DNA of 64,000 bases, taken from assembly GCF_003336245.1 (NCBI RefSeq), contig NZ_QPHM01000001.1:1988113-2052112 (forward strand), in the 5' to 3' direction. Source of the DNA: Haloplanus salinus (GTDB taxonomy: Archaea; Halobacteriota; Halobacteria; Halobacteriales; Haloferacaceae). The translations under genes were made by a program, and so were the position numbers. Positions 44,756 to 52,768 of the stretch are shown here, one piece after another. A model generated the notes under the pieces. That model saw only the letters and a program-made list of their open reading frames with translations. It was not told the DNA's origin and ran no database searches. The first letter of the stretch is position 1. The number at the start of each line of letters is the position of its first letter.

Positions 44756-45019
44756 TCACCCTTTTCGGTTCTCGTGTGTCAGGAGGAGCAGCCGCTCCGC
44801 CGTCCGCGCGAGACAGAACGGCGCGTCGGGCGGGTTGCCGAACGTCACCCGATCGTCGGACGAGACGAACAGGCGAGCGAACGGCCGCCCGCAGGCGGGA
44901 CACTCGTACCCCTCCCGGTTCTCCAGATACATCGACGCGCCGTCCTGTGTGTGGAGTTTCAGCCCCGCGCGGTAGTCGTGGACGTCGAAGCCCTCCGAGA
45001 GATCGAGACGCTCGGCCAT
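44756..45019 (-). CDS. Small zinc-ribbon haloarchaeal protein ('flagella cluster protein'-like)
   Basis: 87 residues from ATG 45017-45019 (MAERLDLSEGFDVHDYRAGL). One CPACGRPF zinc knuckle at about residues 40-47 and a lone later cysteine (PDAPFCLAR); the sequence LYLENREGYECPACGRPF resembles proteins annotated as flagella cluster protein/DUF7385 in haloarchaea (from memory). No archaellum genes are near, so that name should not be read as function. Confidence 0.65.
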   Translation of the reverse strand: MAERLDLSEGFDVHDYRAGLKLHTQDGASMYLENREGYECPACGRPFARLFVSSDDRVTFGNPPDAPFCLARTAERLLLLTHENRKG

Positions 45020-45043
45020 GTTCGGGAGCCACACGCGACGGCG

Positions 45044-45778
45044 TTAGGCGTTGTGGCCGGCGACGACCTCGTTTCGCAGGGTGCCGACGCCCTCGTAGGT
45101 TATCTCGATCGTGTCGCCGGGTTCGAGCAGCCCGGGGTTCGCCGGGCTGCCGAAGGAGATCACGTCGCCCGGGCGGAACGTGTACCGCTCCGAGAGGAAG
45201 GCGACGATCTCCTCGGGGCCGAAGAGCATCTCGTCGGTCGTCGCCGACTGCCGCCGCTCACCCGAGACGACCGTCTCCATCGCCATCCCGTCGAGGTCGA
45301 CGTCGGTCTCGATCCACGGCCCCAGCGGCGCCGACCCGTCGAACGCTTTCCGCGCCGTCCGGCGGTCCTGCTCGTAGGCGTCGAGGTCGTCGAGGATCGT
45401 GTAGCCGAGGAGGGCGTCCTCGACCTCGTCCGCGGCGAGGTCGTGGCACCGCCTGCCGATCACGGCGGCGAGTTCGCCCGCGTAGGTGAACGACTCCACC
45501 CACCCGGGGTACTCGATCGGTGCCTCCGGCGGGTGGAGGGCGTGGGGCGGCTTGACGAACCAGTCCGGTCGGTCCGGCCGGTCGCCCTCGCCCATCTGCT
45601 CGATCTTCGCGCCGAAGTTGCGGCCGGTACAGAAGATCGCCGTGGGATCACACGGCGCCATCAGTTCGGCGTCCTCGCCGACGACGTACGTCCCGTCGTC
45701 GCCGTCGGTCGTGACGACGCCGTCCTCGTACTCGCCGGTAAAGACCCCTTTCGCCGTGCAGATGCGGGCCAGTCGCAT
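45044..45778 (-). CDS. Fumarylacetoacetate hydrolase-family protein
   Basis: 244 residues, FAH/HpcE-type fold. FCTGRNFGAKIEQMGEG, FVKPPHALHPPEAPIEYPG, AGELAAVIGRRCHDLAADEV, GYTILDDLDAYEQDRR and LRPGD-like FRPGDVISFGSPA blocks match FAHD1-like acylpyruvate hydrolase/oxaloacetate decarboxylases. The exact substrate is unknown. Metal ligands (E in AGEL, D in LDDLDA) are visible. Stands 25 bases upstream of the zinc-ribbon gene on the same strand. Confidence 0.88.
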   Translation of the reverse strand: MRLARICTAKGVFTGEYEDGVVTTDGDDGTYVVGEDAELMAPCDPTAIFCTGRNFGAKIEQMGEGDRPDRPDWFVKPPHALHPPEAPIEYPGWVESFTYAGELAAVIGRRCHDLAADEVEDALLGYTILDDLDAYEQDRRTARKAFDGSAPLGPWIETDVDLDGMAMETVVSGERRQSATTDEMLFGPEEIVAFLSERYTFRPGDVISFGSPANPGLLEPGDTIEITYEGVGTLRNEVVAGHNA

Positions 45779-45821
45779 GGGTCGACGACGACCGCCGGCC
45801 GGCTATCGGTTTCGGTTTCGA

Positions 45822-46433
45822 CTACGCCAGCTGCGCGAACGCGAGCGTCCCGCTGATGTTGTCGATGTACGCCTCCACGGTCTGTCCCTCCTTGGCGCCG
45901 GGGACGAAGATGGTGTACTTACCTCGCTCGGCGACGCCGTCGCCCTTGCGGCCGGTCCCCGTGATCTGTAGCTGGTAGGTCTTGCCCTCCTCCAGCGTCG
46001 GCGTTCCCGACGACGAGGTCTGTTTCGGCCGCTTCTGAACGGGGCGGAACGCCCCACACGCCGTACAGCGGAGCATGTCGACGCCGTCCTCGCGGACGAG
46101 GTTGGTGTCCGGCAGCCCACACTCCGAACAGGTGACGTACTCGGTGACGTAGGCGTCGATGGCGGCGTCGAAGTCGCCCACGGTAAAGGAGCCGTTGTAG
46201 CGCGCTCGGTCGCCGTCGAACTGGCCGTTCGTCCCGAGTTCGCGCTGGATCGAGCGGTGGAGATGTTCGGGCTTGCGTCCCAGCGCGTCCGCGATGTCGC
46301 CGAGGTTCGTCAGTCGGGTGAACGCGCCGTCGGTTTCGCCGACCGGGTCGGGAACCTGCAGGCGGTCGCCCGCCTCCCGCGTTCGCTCGGGGAGCGTGTC
46401 GTAGGCACGGTCGAGCGCGGAATCGTAGTTCAT
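45822..46433 (-). CDS. eif2b: Translation initiation factor aIF2 subunit beta with C-terminal TRAM domain
   Basis: 203 residues. N-terminal aIF2-beta region (MNYDSALDRAYDTLPE; GRKPEHLHRSIQRELGTNGQ) and a C2C2 zinc ribbon with C102/C105 and C123/C126 (TCSECGLPDT, LRCTACGAF). Residues about 145-203 are a TRAM RNA-binding domain (EEGKTYQLQITGTGRKGDGV, FVPGAKEGQTVEAYIDNI). The core is the beta subunit of the heterotrimer that brings initiator tRNA to the ribosome. The TRAM extension occurs in haloarchaea but not in most other archaeal members. An upstream in-frame extension to 46820 is spurious. Confidence 0.92.
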   Translation of the reverse strand: MNYDSALDRAYDTLPERTREAGDRLQVPDPVGETDGAFTRLTNLGDIADALGRKPEHLHRSIQRELGTNGQFDGDRARYNGSFTVGDFDAAIDAYVTEYVTCSECGLPDTNLVREDGVDMLRCTACGAFRPVQKRPKQTSSSGTPTLEEGKTYQLQITGTGRKGDGVAERGKYTIFVPGAKEGQTVEAYIDNISGTLAFAQLA

Positions 46434-46489
46434 ACGTTCGGGACGGCTCCGAATCGTAAATCGGTTCCGTGAGGCACGCTGGCACGCCC

Positions 46490-47596
46490 CTAGAACTCCG
46501 CGTCGACCAGCGCCGACGCCTCGCGCTCGTCCATCGGCCCCCGCTCGGCCAGCAGGTCGAGCAGCCGCGTCACTCGGCGGTCGGTCGGCTCGACGCCGGC
46601 CCGCTCCAGCAGGACGCGAGCGCTCCCGCGGCCGCTCCCGGCGCCGAAGACGAGGCGGCGGTTCCCGCCGAACTCGGCGGGGTCGAACGGCTCGAACGTC
46701 CCCGGATCGCGGAGCATCGCGGCGGTGTGGATGCCCGACTCGTGGGTCGTCACGTCCGCGCCGAGCACCGGCGTCCGCGGATCGACCGACTCGCCGAGGG
46801 CGTCGAGCGCCGCCTCGCACGCGGGGACGAGTGCGGCGCGGTCGAGGGCCGCCGCGCAGTCGCCGGGACCGTCGACCCCGTCCGCGACGACCACCCGTTC
46901 CAGCGCCGCGTTGCCCGCGCGCTCCCCGAGCGACGCGACGCTCACGTCCGCCGTCGCCGCCCCGGCGTCCACCGCAGCCAGCGTGTTCGCGACGGCGACG
47001 CCCATGTCGTCGTGGAAGTGGACGCCCAGTCGGTCGCCGTCGACGCCGCGGTCGACGAGGTGGGCGACGAGGTCCCGCACGCCGTCGGGGGTCCGCGCCC
47101 CCACGGTGTCCGCGACGGTGATCGTCGGCACCGACGGGAACCGCTCGTAGACGGCCACGAGGTCGGCCGGCTCGGTTCGGAACCCGTCGACGAGGGTGAG
47201 GTGGACCGCCGCGCCGCCGTCGCGGGCGCGACCGAGCGCCGCGGCCGCCATCTGCATGGCTTCGTCCCGTGACGCTCCGAGGACGTGATCGAGCTGCCGC
47301 TCGGAGGTGGGGACGAACACCTCGACGACGTCCGCCTCGGCGTCGAGGGCGGCTTCGACGTCCCCGGTCGTCGCACGGGCGATGCCGACCACGTCGGCGG
47401 TCACGTCGTCGTCGCCCGCGAGCCGTCGGATCGCCTCGCGGTCCGTCCCGCCGACGGCGGGAAACCCCGCCTGGATCGCGTCGAGGCCGAGGCTGTCGAG
47501 CGCCCGCGCGGCCGACAGCCGGTCCGCGACGGCGTACTCCCGGCCGGGCATCTGTGCCCCTTCCCGGATCGTCACGTCGCGGAGCGATACGGACAT
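46490..47596 (-). CDS. DRE-TIM metallolyase (isopropylmalate/citramalate/homocitrate synthase-like)
   Basis: 368 residues, alpha/beta-barrel. The signature reads LRDVTIREGAQMPG, where the usual LRDG(E)Q has a Glu for the metal-binding Asp and Ala before the Gln. HxH-type GVHFHDDMGVAVANTLAAVD, GERAGNAALERVV and THESGIHTAAMLRDP follow, as in condensing enzymes of the LeuA/homocitrate group. The LeuA allosteric domain is missing, so it is not a regulated isopropylmalate synthase. Its ATG overlaps the stop of the upstream CoA-transferase by one base, which points to a joint pathway such as citramalate or methylmalate metabolism. Substrate unknown. Confidence 0.8.
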   Translation of the reverse strand: MSVSLRDVTIREGAQMPGREYAVADRLSAARALDSLGLDAIQAGFPAVGGTDREAIRRLAGDDDVTADVVGIARATTGDVEAALDAEADVVEVFVPTSERQLDHVLGASRDEAMQMAAAALGRARDGGAAVHLTLVDGFRTEPADLVAVYERFPSVPTITVADTVGARTPDGVRDLVAHLVDRGVDGDRLGVHFHDDMGVAVANTLAAVDAGAATADVSVASLGERAGNAALERVVVADGVDGPGDCAAALDRAALVPACEAALDALGESVDPRTPVLGADVTTHESGIHTAAMLRDPGTFEPFDPAEFGGNRRLVFGAGSGRGSARVLLERAGVEPTDRRVTRLLDLLAERGPMDEREASALVDAEF

Positions 47597-48813
47597 CAGA
47601 TCACGCCCTCCTCGCGGAGGCGGTCGTACTCCGCCTCGTCGAGGCCGAGTTCCGAGCGGTACACCTCGTCGTTGTGCTGGCCGTGCCCCGGCCCGGCGTG
47701 CTCGACGGCACCCGGCGTGCGTGTGAGCCGCGGTACCGGTGCGGCCGTCTTCAGGCTGCCGAGGTCCGCGTCCGGCATCTCCACGATGTCGTTCCGGGCC
47801 GCGTACTGCTCGTCCTCGAAGATGTCGGCCATGTCGTGGACGGGGCCGACGATGGCGTCGGCGGCTTCCATCGCCGCGATGGCCTCGTCGGTCGAGCGTT
47901 CGCGGGTCCACGCCCCGATGATCTCGTCGAGTTCGTCCGCGTGGTCGACGCGGGCCTCGTTGGTGGCGAAGCGGGGGTCCTCGACGATGTCGGGGCGGCC
48001 GATGGCCTCGGCGACGTTCTCGAAGATGGACTGCGCCGACGCCGAGAGCGTCATGTAGCCGTCCTCCGTCTCGTAGACGTTGCGCGGCGCCGCGCTCTCG
48101 TGGTGGTTGCCGATCCGCTCGCGCACCTCGCCGAGGCGGTCGTACGCCTCGACTTCGGAGACGAACAGGCGAAAGAGGGGTTCGTAGAGGCTCATGTCGA
48201 TCACCTGCCCCTCGCCACTCCCCCCGCCACGACCCACGTCGCGCTCGAAGAGGGCGAACATGATCCCTTGGACGGCGAAGGTCGCGGCGGTGAGGTCGCC
48301 GAGGCTGATGGGTGGTAGCAGGGGTTTGCTGTCGGGAAAGCCGTTGACGTGTGCCCAGTTCGAGATGCCCTCGGCGACGGTGCCGAAGCCCGGCTTGTCG
48401 GAGCGAGGGCCGGTCTGTCCGTACCCCGACTGCCGGACGACGATCAGGCCCGGGTTCTCCTCGTGCAGCCGGTCGGGGGCGAGTCCCCACTTCTCCATCG
48501 TCCCCGGCCGGAAGTTCTCGACGAGGACGTCGGCGTCGTCGATCAGATCGAGGAGGAGGGCGCTCCCCGCCGGCGTGCTCAGATCGAGCGTCACACAGCG
48601 CTTGTTGCGAGCGATTGATTTCCACCAGAGCGAAACCCCATCGTCGTACGGCGGCCACTCGCGGAGTGGGTCGGTCCCTTCGGGGTGTTCGATCTTGATC
48701 ACGTCGGCGCCGAAGTCGGCCAACTGCGTCGTGGCGAACCCGCCGGCGATCATCCCGGTGCAGTCGACGACGCGCAGGCCGTCGAGCGGTCCCTGCCGCT
48801 TGCGTGCGGTCAT
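47596..48813 (-). CDS. CaiB/BaiF family III CoA-transferase
   Basis: 405 residues. GLRVVDCTGMIAGGFATTQL, LADFGADVIKIEHPEGTDPL and NKRCVTLDLSTPAGSALLLD are class III CoA-transferase blocks; VLVENFRPGTMEKWGL and GYGQTGPRSDKPGFGTVAEG follow. The catalytic aspartate is expected near residue 170-185 (ISLGDLTAATFAVQG). Class III enzymes move CoA between carboxylates such as succinate, mesaconate, citramalate, formate/oxalate or carnitine. Coupled translationally to the DRE-TIM gene below. In haloarchaea relatives serve the methylaspartate cycle, but no mesaconase or glutamate mutase gene is present here. Confidence 0.88.
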   Translation of the reverse strand: MTARKRQGPLDGLRVVDCTGMIAGGFATTQLADFGADVIKIEHPEGTDPLREWPPYDDGVSLWWKSIARNKRCVTLDLSTPAGSALLLDLIDDADVLVENFRPGTMEKWGLAPDRLHEENPGLIVVRQSGYGQTGPRSDKPGFGTVAEGISNWAHVNGFPDSKPLLPPISLGDLTAATFAVQGIMFALFERDVGRGGGSGEGQVIDMSLYEPLFRLFVSEVEAYDRLGEVRERIGNHHESAAPRNVYETEDGYMTLSASAQSIFENVAEAIGRPDIVEDPRFATNEARVDHADELDEIIGAWTRERSTDEAIAAMEAADAIVGPVHDMADIFEDEQYAARNDIVEMPDADLGSLKTAAPVPRLTRTPGAVEHAGPGHGQHNDEVYRSELGLDEAEYDRLREEGVI

Positions 48814-48865
48814 GAGCGACCGCTACGGCGGGGGATGCGATAAGCTGTCGGGATGGGCGGGGGCT

Positions 48866-49216
48866 TCAGACGGCTTCGCGTCGCCCGTCGTCGTAGCCGG
48901 CGTATCGGAGGAGTTCCGCGGCGCGGTCGGGTTTGGCGAGAAACACCTCGCGCCGGTCGGGGAGATTCGACTCGGCGACTTCCGGAGGAAGCCCGAGCGT
49001 TCCGGAGGGGACGCCCTCCTCGCCGAGGACGGGAAAGTGACGCCCGTCGAGTTTCATGACGAGCGGTGCGTCGAGGCGTTCGACGCCCTCGCCGGCGGCG
49101 TAGAGGCGCCGATTCATCCGCTCGTGGTCCGTGCGGTGGATGACGGCGTGGCCGCCGTCGTGGGGTTCGACGTACAGTCGCCCGAGGTAGTACCCCGATG
49201 AGAACGCTTCGAACAT
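48866..49216 (-). CDS. DUF5802-family haloarchaeal protein
   Basis: 116 residues from ATG 49214-49216, MFEAFSSGYYLGRLYVEPHD. Soluble, with GEGVERLDAPLVMKLDGRHF and EVFLAKPDRAAELLRY, recalled as conserved in DUF5802. No function is known. A TATA-like CGGTATAAGTC at 49243-49253, read on either strand, lies just upstream and could drive it with a short leader. Confidence 0.8.
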   Translation of the reverse strand: MFEAFSSGYYLGRLYVEPHDGGHAVIHRTDHERMNRRLYAAGEGVERLDAPLVMKLDGRHFPVLGEEGVPSGTLGLPPEVAESNLPDRREVFLAKPDRAAELLRYAGYDDGRREAV

Positions 49217-49317
49217 ACGGTTCGATAAACGGTACCACACCACACGGTATAAGTCTTGTCGGCAGCGCTTATGTCGAACCGCAACCCGACCAGTGCGGCC
49301 CGTCGCGACGGGTCCGG

Positions 49318-49620
49318 TCAGCCGCGACGGTCACGCATCGACCAGACGGCGATCAGACCGAGGATGACGGCCGGAATCATCGGGAGGACGAGCAGCGCCG
49401 TGCGGTAAGTGGCGCCGAAGACGCGGCCGCCGGCGGGCCAGAGGTAGACCAGCCCGGGAATCACGAGAACGGCGACGACGACGGCGGCGACCAACACCCA
49501 CCCGGAGCGGCCGAGTCCCTCCTCCGGCGGTTCGACCTCCGCCTCGGCGTCGGTCGGAGTCTCGCCGGTGGTGACCGTCACCGTCGGCCCGTCCCCGTCG
49601 CCCGCGTCGTCACTGCTCAC
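49318..49620 (-). CDS. Small membrane protein with two helices, unknown function
   Basis: 100 residues from a GTG. An acidic N-terminal cytosolic half (DAGDGDGPTVTVTTGE...) is followed by two hydrophobic helices, VLVAAVVVAVLVIPGLVYLW and TALLVLPMIPAVILGLIAVW, and a short MRDRRG tail. Its start lies inside the end of the quinone-reductase remnant (11-base overlap). No family recognised. Confidence 0.55.
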   Translation of the reverse strand: MSSDDAGDGDGPTVTVTTGETPTDAEAEVEPPEEGLGRSGWVLVAAVVVAVLVIPGLVYLWPAGGRVFGATYRTALLVLPMIPAVILGLIAVWSMRDRRG

Positions 49621-49843
49621 TGTCGGGCACGACGACCGTTCCGAACCCCTCGCGGTTCTCCAGCCGTTCGTGTGCGCGGGCCGTCTCGTCTCCCGGTAGG
49701 GTGTCCCGACTGCGGGGCCCGAGGGTGCCGTCCCGAACGTGGCCTAAGCCGTCGGTCGGGCTCCCCACCCCGTCGGCGACGTCGACGGCCGTGTACCCGA
49801 TGGCTTCCGGCCCCTCGTGCTCCGCGAACTGAACCGCCTTCAT
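49610..49843 (-). pseudogene. Remnant of an NADPH:quinone reductase / MDR-family oxidoreductase with internal deletion
   Basis: The 77-residue frame starts MKAVQFAEHEGPEAIGYTAV, the N terminus of zinc-independent quinone oxidoreductases, and ends TARAHERLENREGFGTVVVP, the C-terminal strand of the same family. Everything between (about 240-260 residues with the NADPH-binding domain) is missing. A single in-frame-sized deletion joined both ends. The product cannot be a functional reductase, though the frame remains open and small. Confidence 0.75.
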
Positions 49844-49911
49844 ACCACGGCAAACCGTCGGCAGCGACAAAACGCTGTGGTTCGGTTCGTGGCGGCTGCG
49901 GGCGTCCCGGC

Positions 49912-50070
49912 CTACCGACTCGTCGTGTTCGTGCTCCCACACTCGGGACACTGGGTGAGGGCGCCGAGCGACGGGTGGTCGGCCGTCGCCCACGCGTCGC
50001 TTCCCGCCGGCGTCTCGTACCCACAGTTCAGACAGACGATTCGACTCGCGGTGGTAGATCCGTCGACCAT
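49912..50070 (-). CDS. Small zinc-ribbon protein (52 residues)
   Basis: From ATG 50068-50070 the product is MVDGSTTASRIVCLNCGYET..., with C13/C16 in CLNCG and a second pair in LTQCPECGST, a rubredoxin-like four-cysteine zinc ribbon. Longer in-frame extensions are arginine-rich and unlike protein. Many such mini-proteins exist in haloarchaea and may aid RNA or protein interactions; function unknown. Confidence 0.7.
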   Translation of the reverse strand: MVDGSTTASRIVCLNCGYETPAGSDAWATADHPSLGALTQCPECGSTNTTSR

Positions 50071-50235
50071 GTCCGCGGATACGGGGCGACGTGTCAAAGA
50101 GTTTTCTCGTCCGCGGCGGGCGGGGACGCGGGGGCGTCGGTGAGGGTGGCCCCGCGTCCGGGCGGGTCGCCGACGCACGGACGCCGACACCGACGTACGG
50201 CTACATTATAGTGGGCGGCGGCCGAACTGCGGGAC
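50071..50235. other. Promoter-containing gap upstream of moaB
   Basis: The 165 bases between the zinc-ribbon start and moaB contain CTACATTATAGTGG (50200-50213), whose CATTATAG resembles a TATA element placed about 30 bases before the moaB ATG, which would give a nearly leaderless transcript. No gene is seen. Confidence 0.5.
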
Positions 50236-50856
50236 ATGAGCGACCACGACCACGACGAGGGACACGACCACGACGAGGGACACGACCACGACGAGGGACA
50301 CGACCACGACGAGGGACACGACCACGACCACGACGAGGGACACGACCACGACGAGGGGCACCACCACCATCACGACGTCGACACCCTCGCCGCCGGCATC
50401 GTCACGGTGTCGTCCTCACGGACGCTCGACGACGACCCCGCCGGCGACGCCATCGCCGCGGCGTTCGAGGCCGAGGGCCACGAGGTGACGACGCGGGAAC
50501 TCGTCCCCGACGACTACGACCGCGTGCAGGCGACGCTCCGGAACGTCGCGCGGCGGGGAGACGTGGACGCCGTCGTCAGCACCGGCGGGACGGGCGTGAC
50601 GCCGGACGACGTGACCGTCGAGGCGGCCGATCCGCTGTTCGAGAAGACGCTGCCCGGCTTCGGCGAACTGTTCCGCCGGCTCTCGTACGACGAAATCGGG
50701 ACGCGTGTCGTGGGGACGCGGGCCGTCGCGGGTATCGTCGAGGGGACGCCCGTCTTCTGTCTGCCCGGGAGCGAGAACGCCGCCCGACTCGGCGCGACGG
50801 CGGTGATCGTCCCCGAAGCGGGTCATCTGTCGGGGTTAGCGACGCGGGACGCGTGA
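50236..50856 (+). CDS. moaB: MoaB/MogA-type molybdopterin protein with His-rich N-terminal extension
   Basis: 206 residues. From about residue 50 a MoCF-biosynthesis domain: [33 protein letters not shown] (the molybdopterin-binding loop) and [12 protein letters not shown]. Family members adenylylate molybdopterin or act in tungsten/molybdenum cofactor maturation. The first 47 residues are a metal-binding-like tail: six HDHDEG repeats (the fifth with an extra HD), encoded at 50245-50358 by an 18-base unit, then HHHHH, 18 histidines in all. Such a tail could store or deliver metal ions. A TATA-like element lies just upstream. Confidence 0.92.
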   Translation: MSDHDHDEGHDHDEGHDHDEGHDHDEGHDHDHDEGHDHDEGHHHHHDVDTLAAGIVTVSSSRTLDDDPAGDAIAAAFEAEGHEVTTRELVPDDYDRVQATLRNVARRGDVDAVVSTGGTGVTPDDVTVEAADPLFEKTLPGFGELFRRLSYDEIGTRVVGTRAVAGIVEGTPVFCLPGSENAARLGATAVIVPEAGHLSGLATRDA

Positions 50857-50899
50857 CGGTCGGCAGGATTTTAATCACCCGAGCGAGTAGGGATAACAC

Positions 50900-52642
50900 A
50901 TGAGCCAACAACGAGAGCCCGACCGGGAGGAGCCGTACGCCGGGAGCAAGGACCCGGAACTCCGGAGCAACGAGGTGACCGCGGGCCGCGACCGCGCCCC
51001 CCACCGATCCATGTTCCGCGCCATGGGCTTCGACGACGAGGACCTCGAATCGCCGATGGTCGGCGTCGCCAACCCCGCCGCGGACATCACGCCGTGTAAC
51101 GTCCACCTCGACGACGTGGCCGACTCGGCTCTCGACGGCATCGACGATGCGGGCGGCATGCCCATCGAGTTCGGCACCATCACCATCTCCGACGCCATCT
51201 CGATGGGGACCGAGGGGATGAAGTCCTCGCTCATCTCCCGCGAGGTCATCGCCGACTCAGTGGAACTCGTCGCGTTCGGCGAGCGTATGGACGCCCTCGT
51301 CACCGTCGGCGGCTGCGACAAGAACATGCCCGGCATGATGATGGCGGCCATCCGAACCGATCTGCCCTCGGTCTTCCTCTACGGCGGGTCGATCATGCCC
51401 GGCGAACACGGGGGTCGCGAGGTGACCATCCAGAACGTCTTCGAGGGCGTCGGCGCCGTCGCCTCCGGCGACATGACCGACGACGAACTCGACACGCTCG
51501 AACGGAACGCTTGCCCCGGCGCCGGCTCCTGTGGCGGGATGTTCACCGCCAACACCATGGCGTCGATCAGCGAGGCCATCGGCTTCGCGCCGCTCGGCTC
51601 CGCCTCCCCGCCCGCGGAGGAGGAGGGGCGCTACGACGTGGCCCGCGACACCGGCGAACTCGTCCTCGACGTGGTGGACGCGGGACGGAGACCCTCCGAC
51701 TTCCTCTCCGTCGAATCCTTCGAGAACGCCATCGCCCTGCAGGTGGCGGTCGGCGGCTCGACCAACGCCGTCCTCCACCTGCTGGCGATGGCGGCCGAGG
51801 CCGGCGTCGACCTCGACATCGAGGACTTCAACCGTATCAGCGCTCGGACGCCCAAGATCGCCAACCTCCAGCCCGGCGGCGAGCGGGTGATGAACGACCT
51901 CCACGAGGTGGGCGGCGTGCCCGTCGTTCTGCGCGAACTGCTCGACGCCGACCTGCTCCACGGCGACGCCCGCACCGTGACCGGCGAGACGATGGCCGAA
52001 GCCATCGACCGGTACGATCCGCCCGCCATCGACGACCTGGACGTGGACTTCCTCCACACCGTCGACGACCCGATCCACGAGCGTGGCGCCATCCGCATCC
52101 TCACCGGCAACCTCGCTCCCGAGGGCGCGGTCATCAAGATCACCGGCGAGGACCACCTCCACCACGAGGGGCCGGTCCGCATCTTCGACGACGAGGAGAA
52201 CGCCATGGAGTACGTCCAGGAGGGACACGTCGAGTCCGGCGACGTGATCGGCATCCGCAACGAGGGGCCACGCGGCGGCCCCGGCATGCGCGAGATGCTC
52301 GGCGTCACCTCCGCCGTCGCGGGGCAGGGTCACGCCGAGGACGTGGCACTCTTTACCGACGGTCGGTTCTCGGGCGCGACCCGTGGCTTCTCCATCGGCC
52401 ACGTCGCCCCCGAGGCGTTCGTCGGCGGTCCCATCGCCGCGCTCGAAGACGGCGACGTGATCACCATCGACATCGACGCACTCGAACTCTCGGTCGACCT
52501 CTCGGACGCGGAGATAGAGGAGCGATTGGAGGGGTACGAGGCCGACCCGAACTACACCTCGGGCGTCCTCGCGAAGTACGGCCAGTTGTTCGACTCCGCG
52601 GCCAACGGCGCGGTGACGGATCCGGGCGCGAAGCGGGAGTGA
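50900..52642 (+). CDS. ilvD: Dihydroxy-acid dehydratase
   Basis: Dehydrates 2,3-dihydroxy-isovalerate and -methylvalerate in valine/isoleucine synthesis with an Fe-S cluster. 580 residues. Cluster cysteines are Cys66 (ITPCNVHL), Cys139 ([10 protein letters not shown]) and Cys211 ([14 protein letters not shown]). [17 protein letters not shown] and the C-terminal [20 protein letters not shown] match the IlvD/Edd family, and the length fits. Other ilv genes are not in the window. The start is 44 bases after the moaB stop. Confidence 0.97.
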   Translation: MSQQREPDREEPYAGSKDPELRSNEVTAGRDRAPHRSMFRAMGFDDEDLESPMVGVANPAADITPCNVHLDDVADSALDGIDDAGGMPIEFGTITISDAISMGTEGMKSSLISREVIADSVELVAFGERMDALVTVGGCDKNMPGMMMAAIRTDLPSVFLYGGSIMPGEHGGREVTIQNVFEGVGAVASGDMTDDELDTLERNACPGAGSCGGMFTANTMASISEAIGFAPLGSASPPAEEEGRYDVARDTGELVLDVVDAGRRPSDFLSVESFENAIALQVAVGGSTNAVLHLLAMAAEAGVDLDIEDFNRISARTPKIANLQPGGERVMNDLHEVGGVPVVLRELLDADLLHGDARTVTGETMAEAIDRYDPPAIDDLDVDFLHTVDDPIHERGAIRILTGNLAPEGAVIKITGEDHLHHEGPVRIFDDEENAMEYVQEGHVESGDVIGIRNEGPRGGPGMREMLGVTSAVAGQGHAEDVALFTDGRFSGATRGFSIGHVAPEAFVGGPIAALEDGDVITIDIDALELSVDLSDAEIEERLEGYEADPNYTSGVLAKYGQLFDSAANGAVTDPGAKRE

Positions 52643-52768
52643 TACGGGCGGGCTGTCGCCGTCCTCGGGGCGACCACGCGTTCCGTACTCACCGACAACC
52701 GTCCGTAGACTGGTGGCGAGCGAGGCGAGTCACGGGAGGGTCTTCCGGTCGCTCGTCCGAAGCGGCCG

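Noticed and set aside
44756-45019. Zinc-ribbon protein taken as an archaellum component because of its remembered database name
   Set aside because: No fla/arl genes are within the window and the name derives from position in other genomes.
50245-50358. His-rich MoaB repeat considered as a DNA-level regulatory repeat
   Set aside because: It is in frame, preserves codon use, and lies wholly within moaB; protein-level metal binding is simpler.
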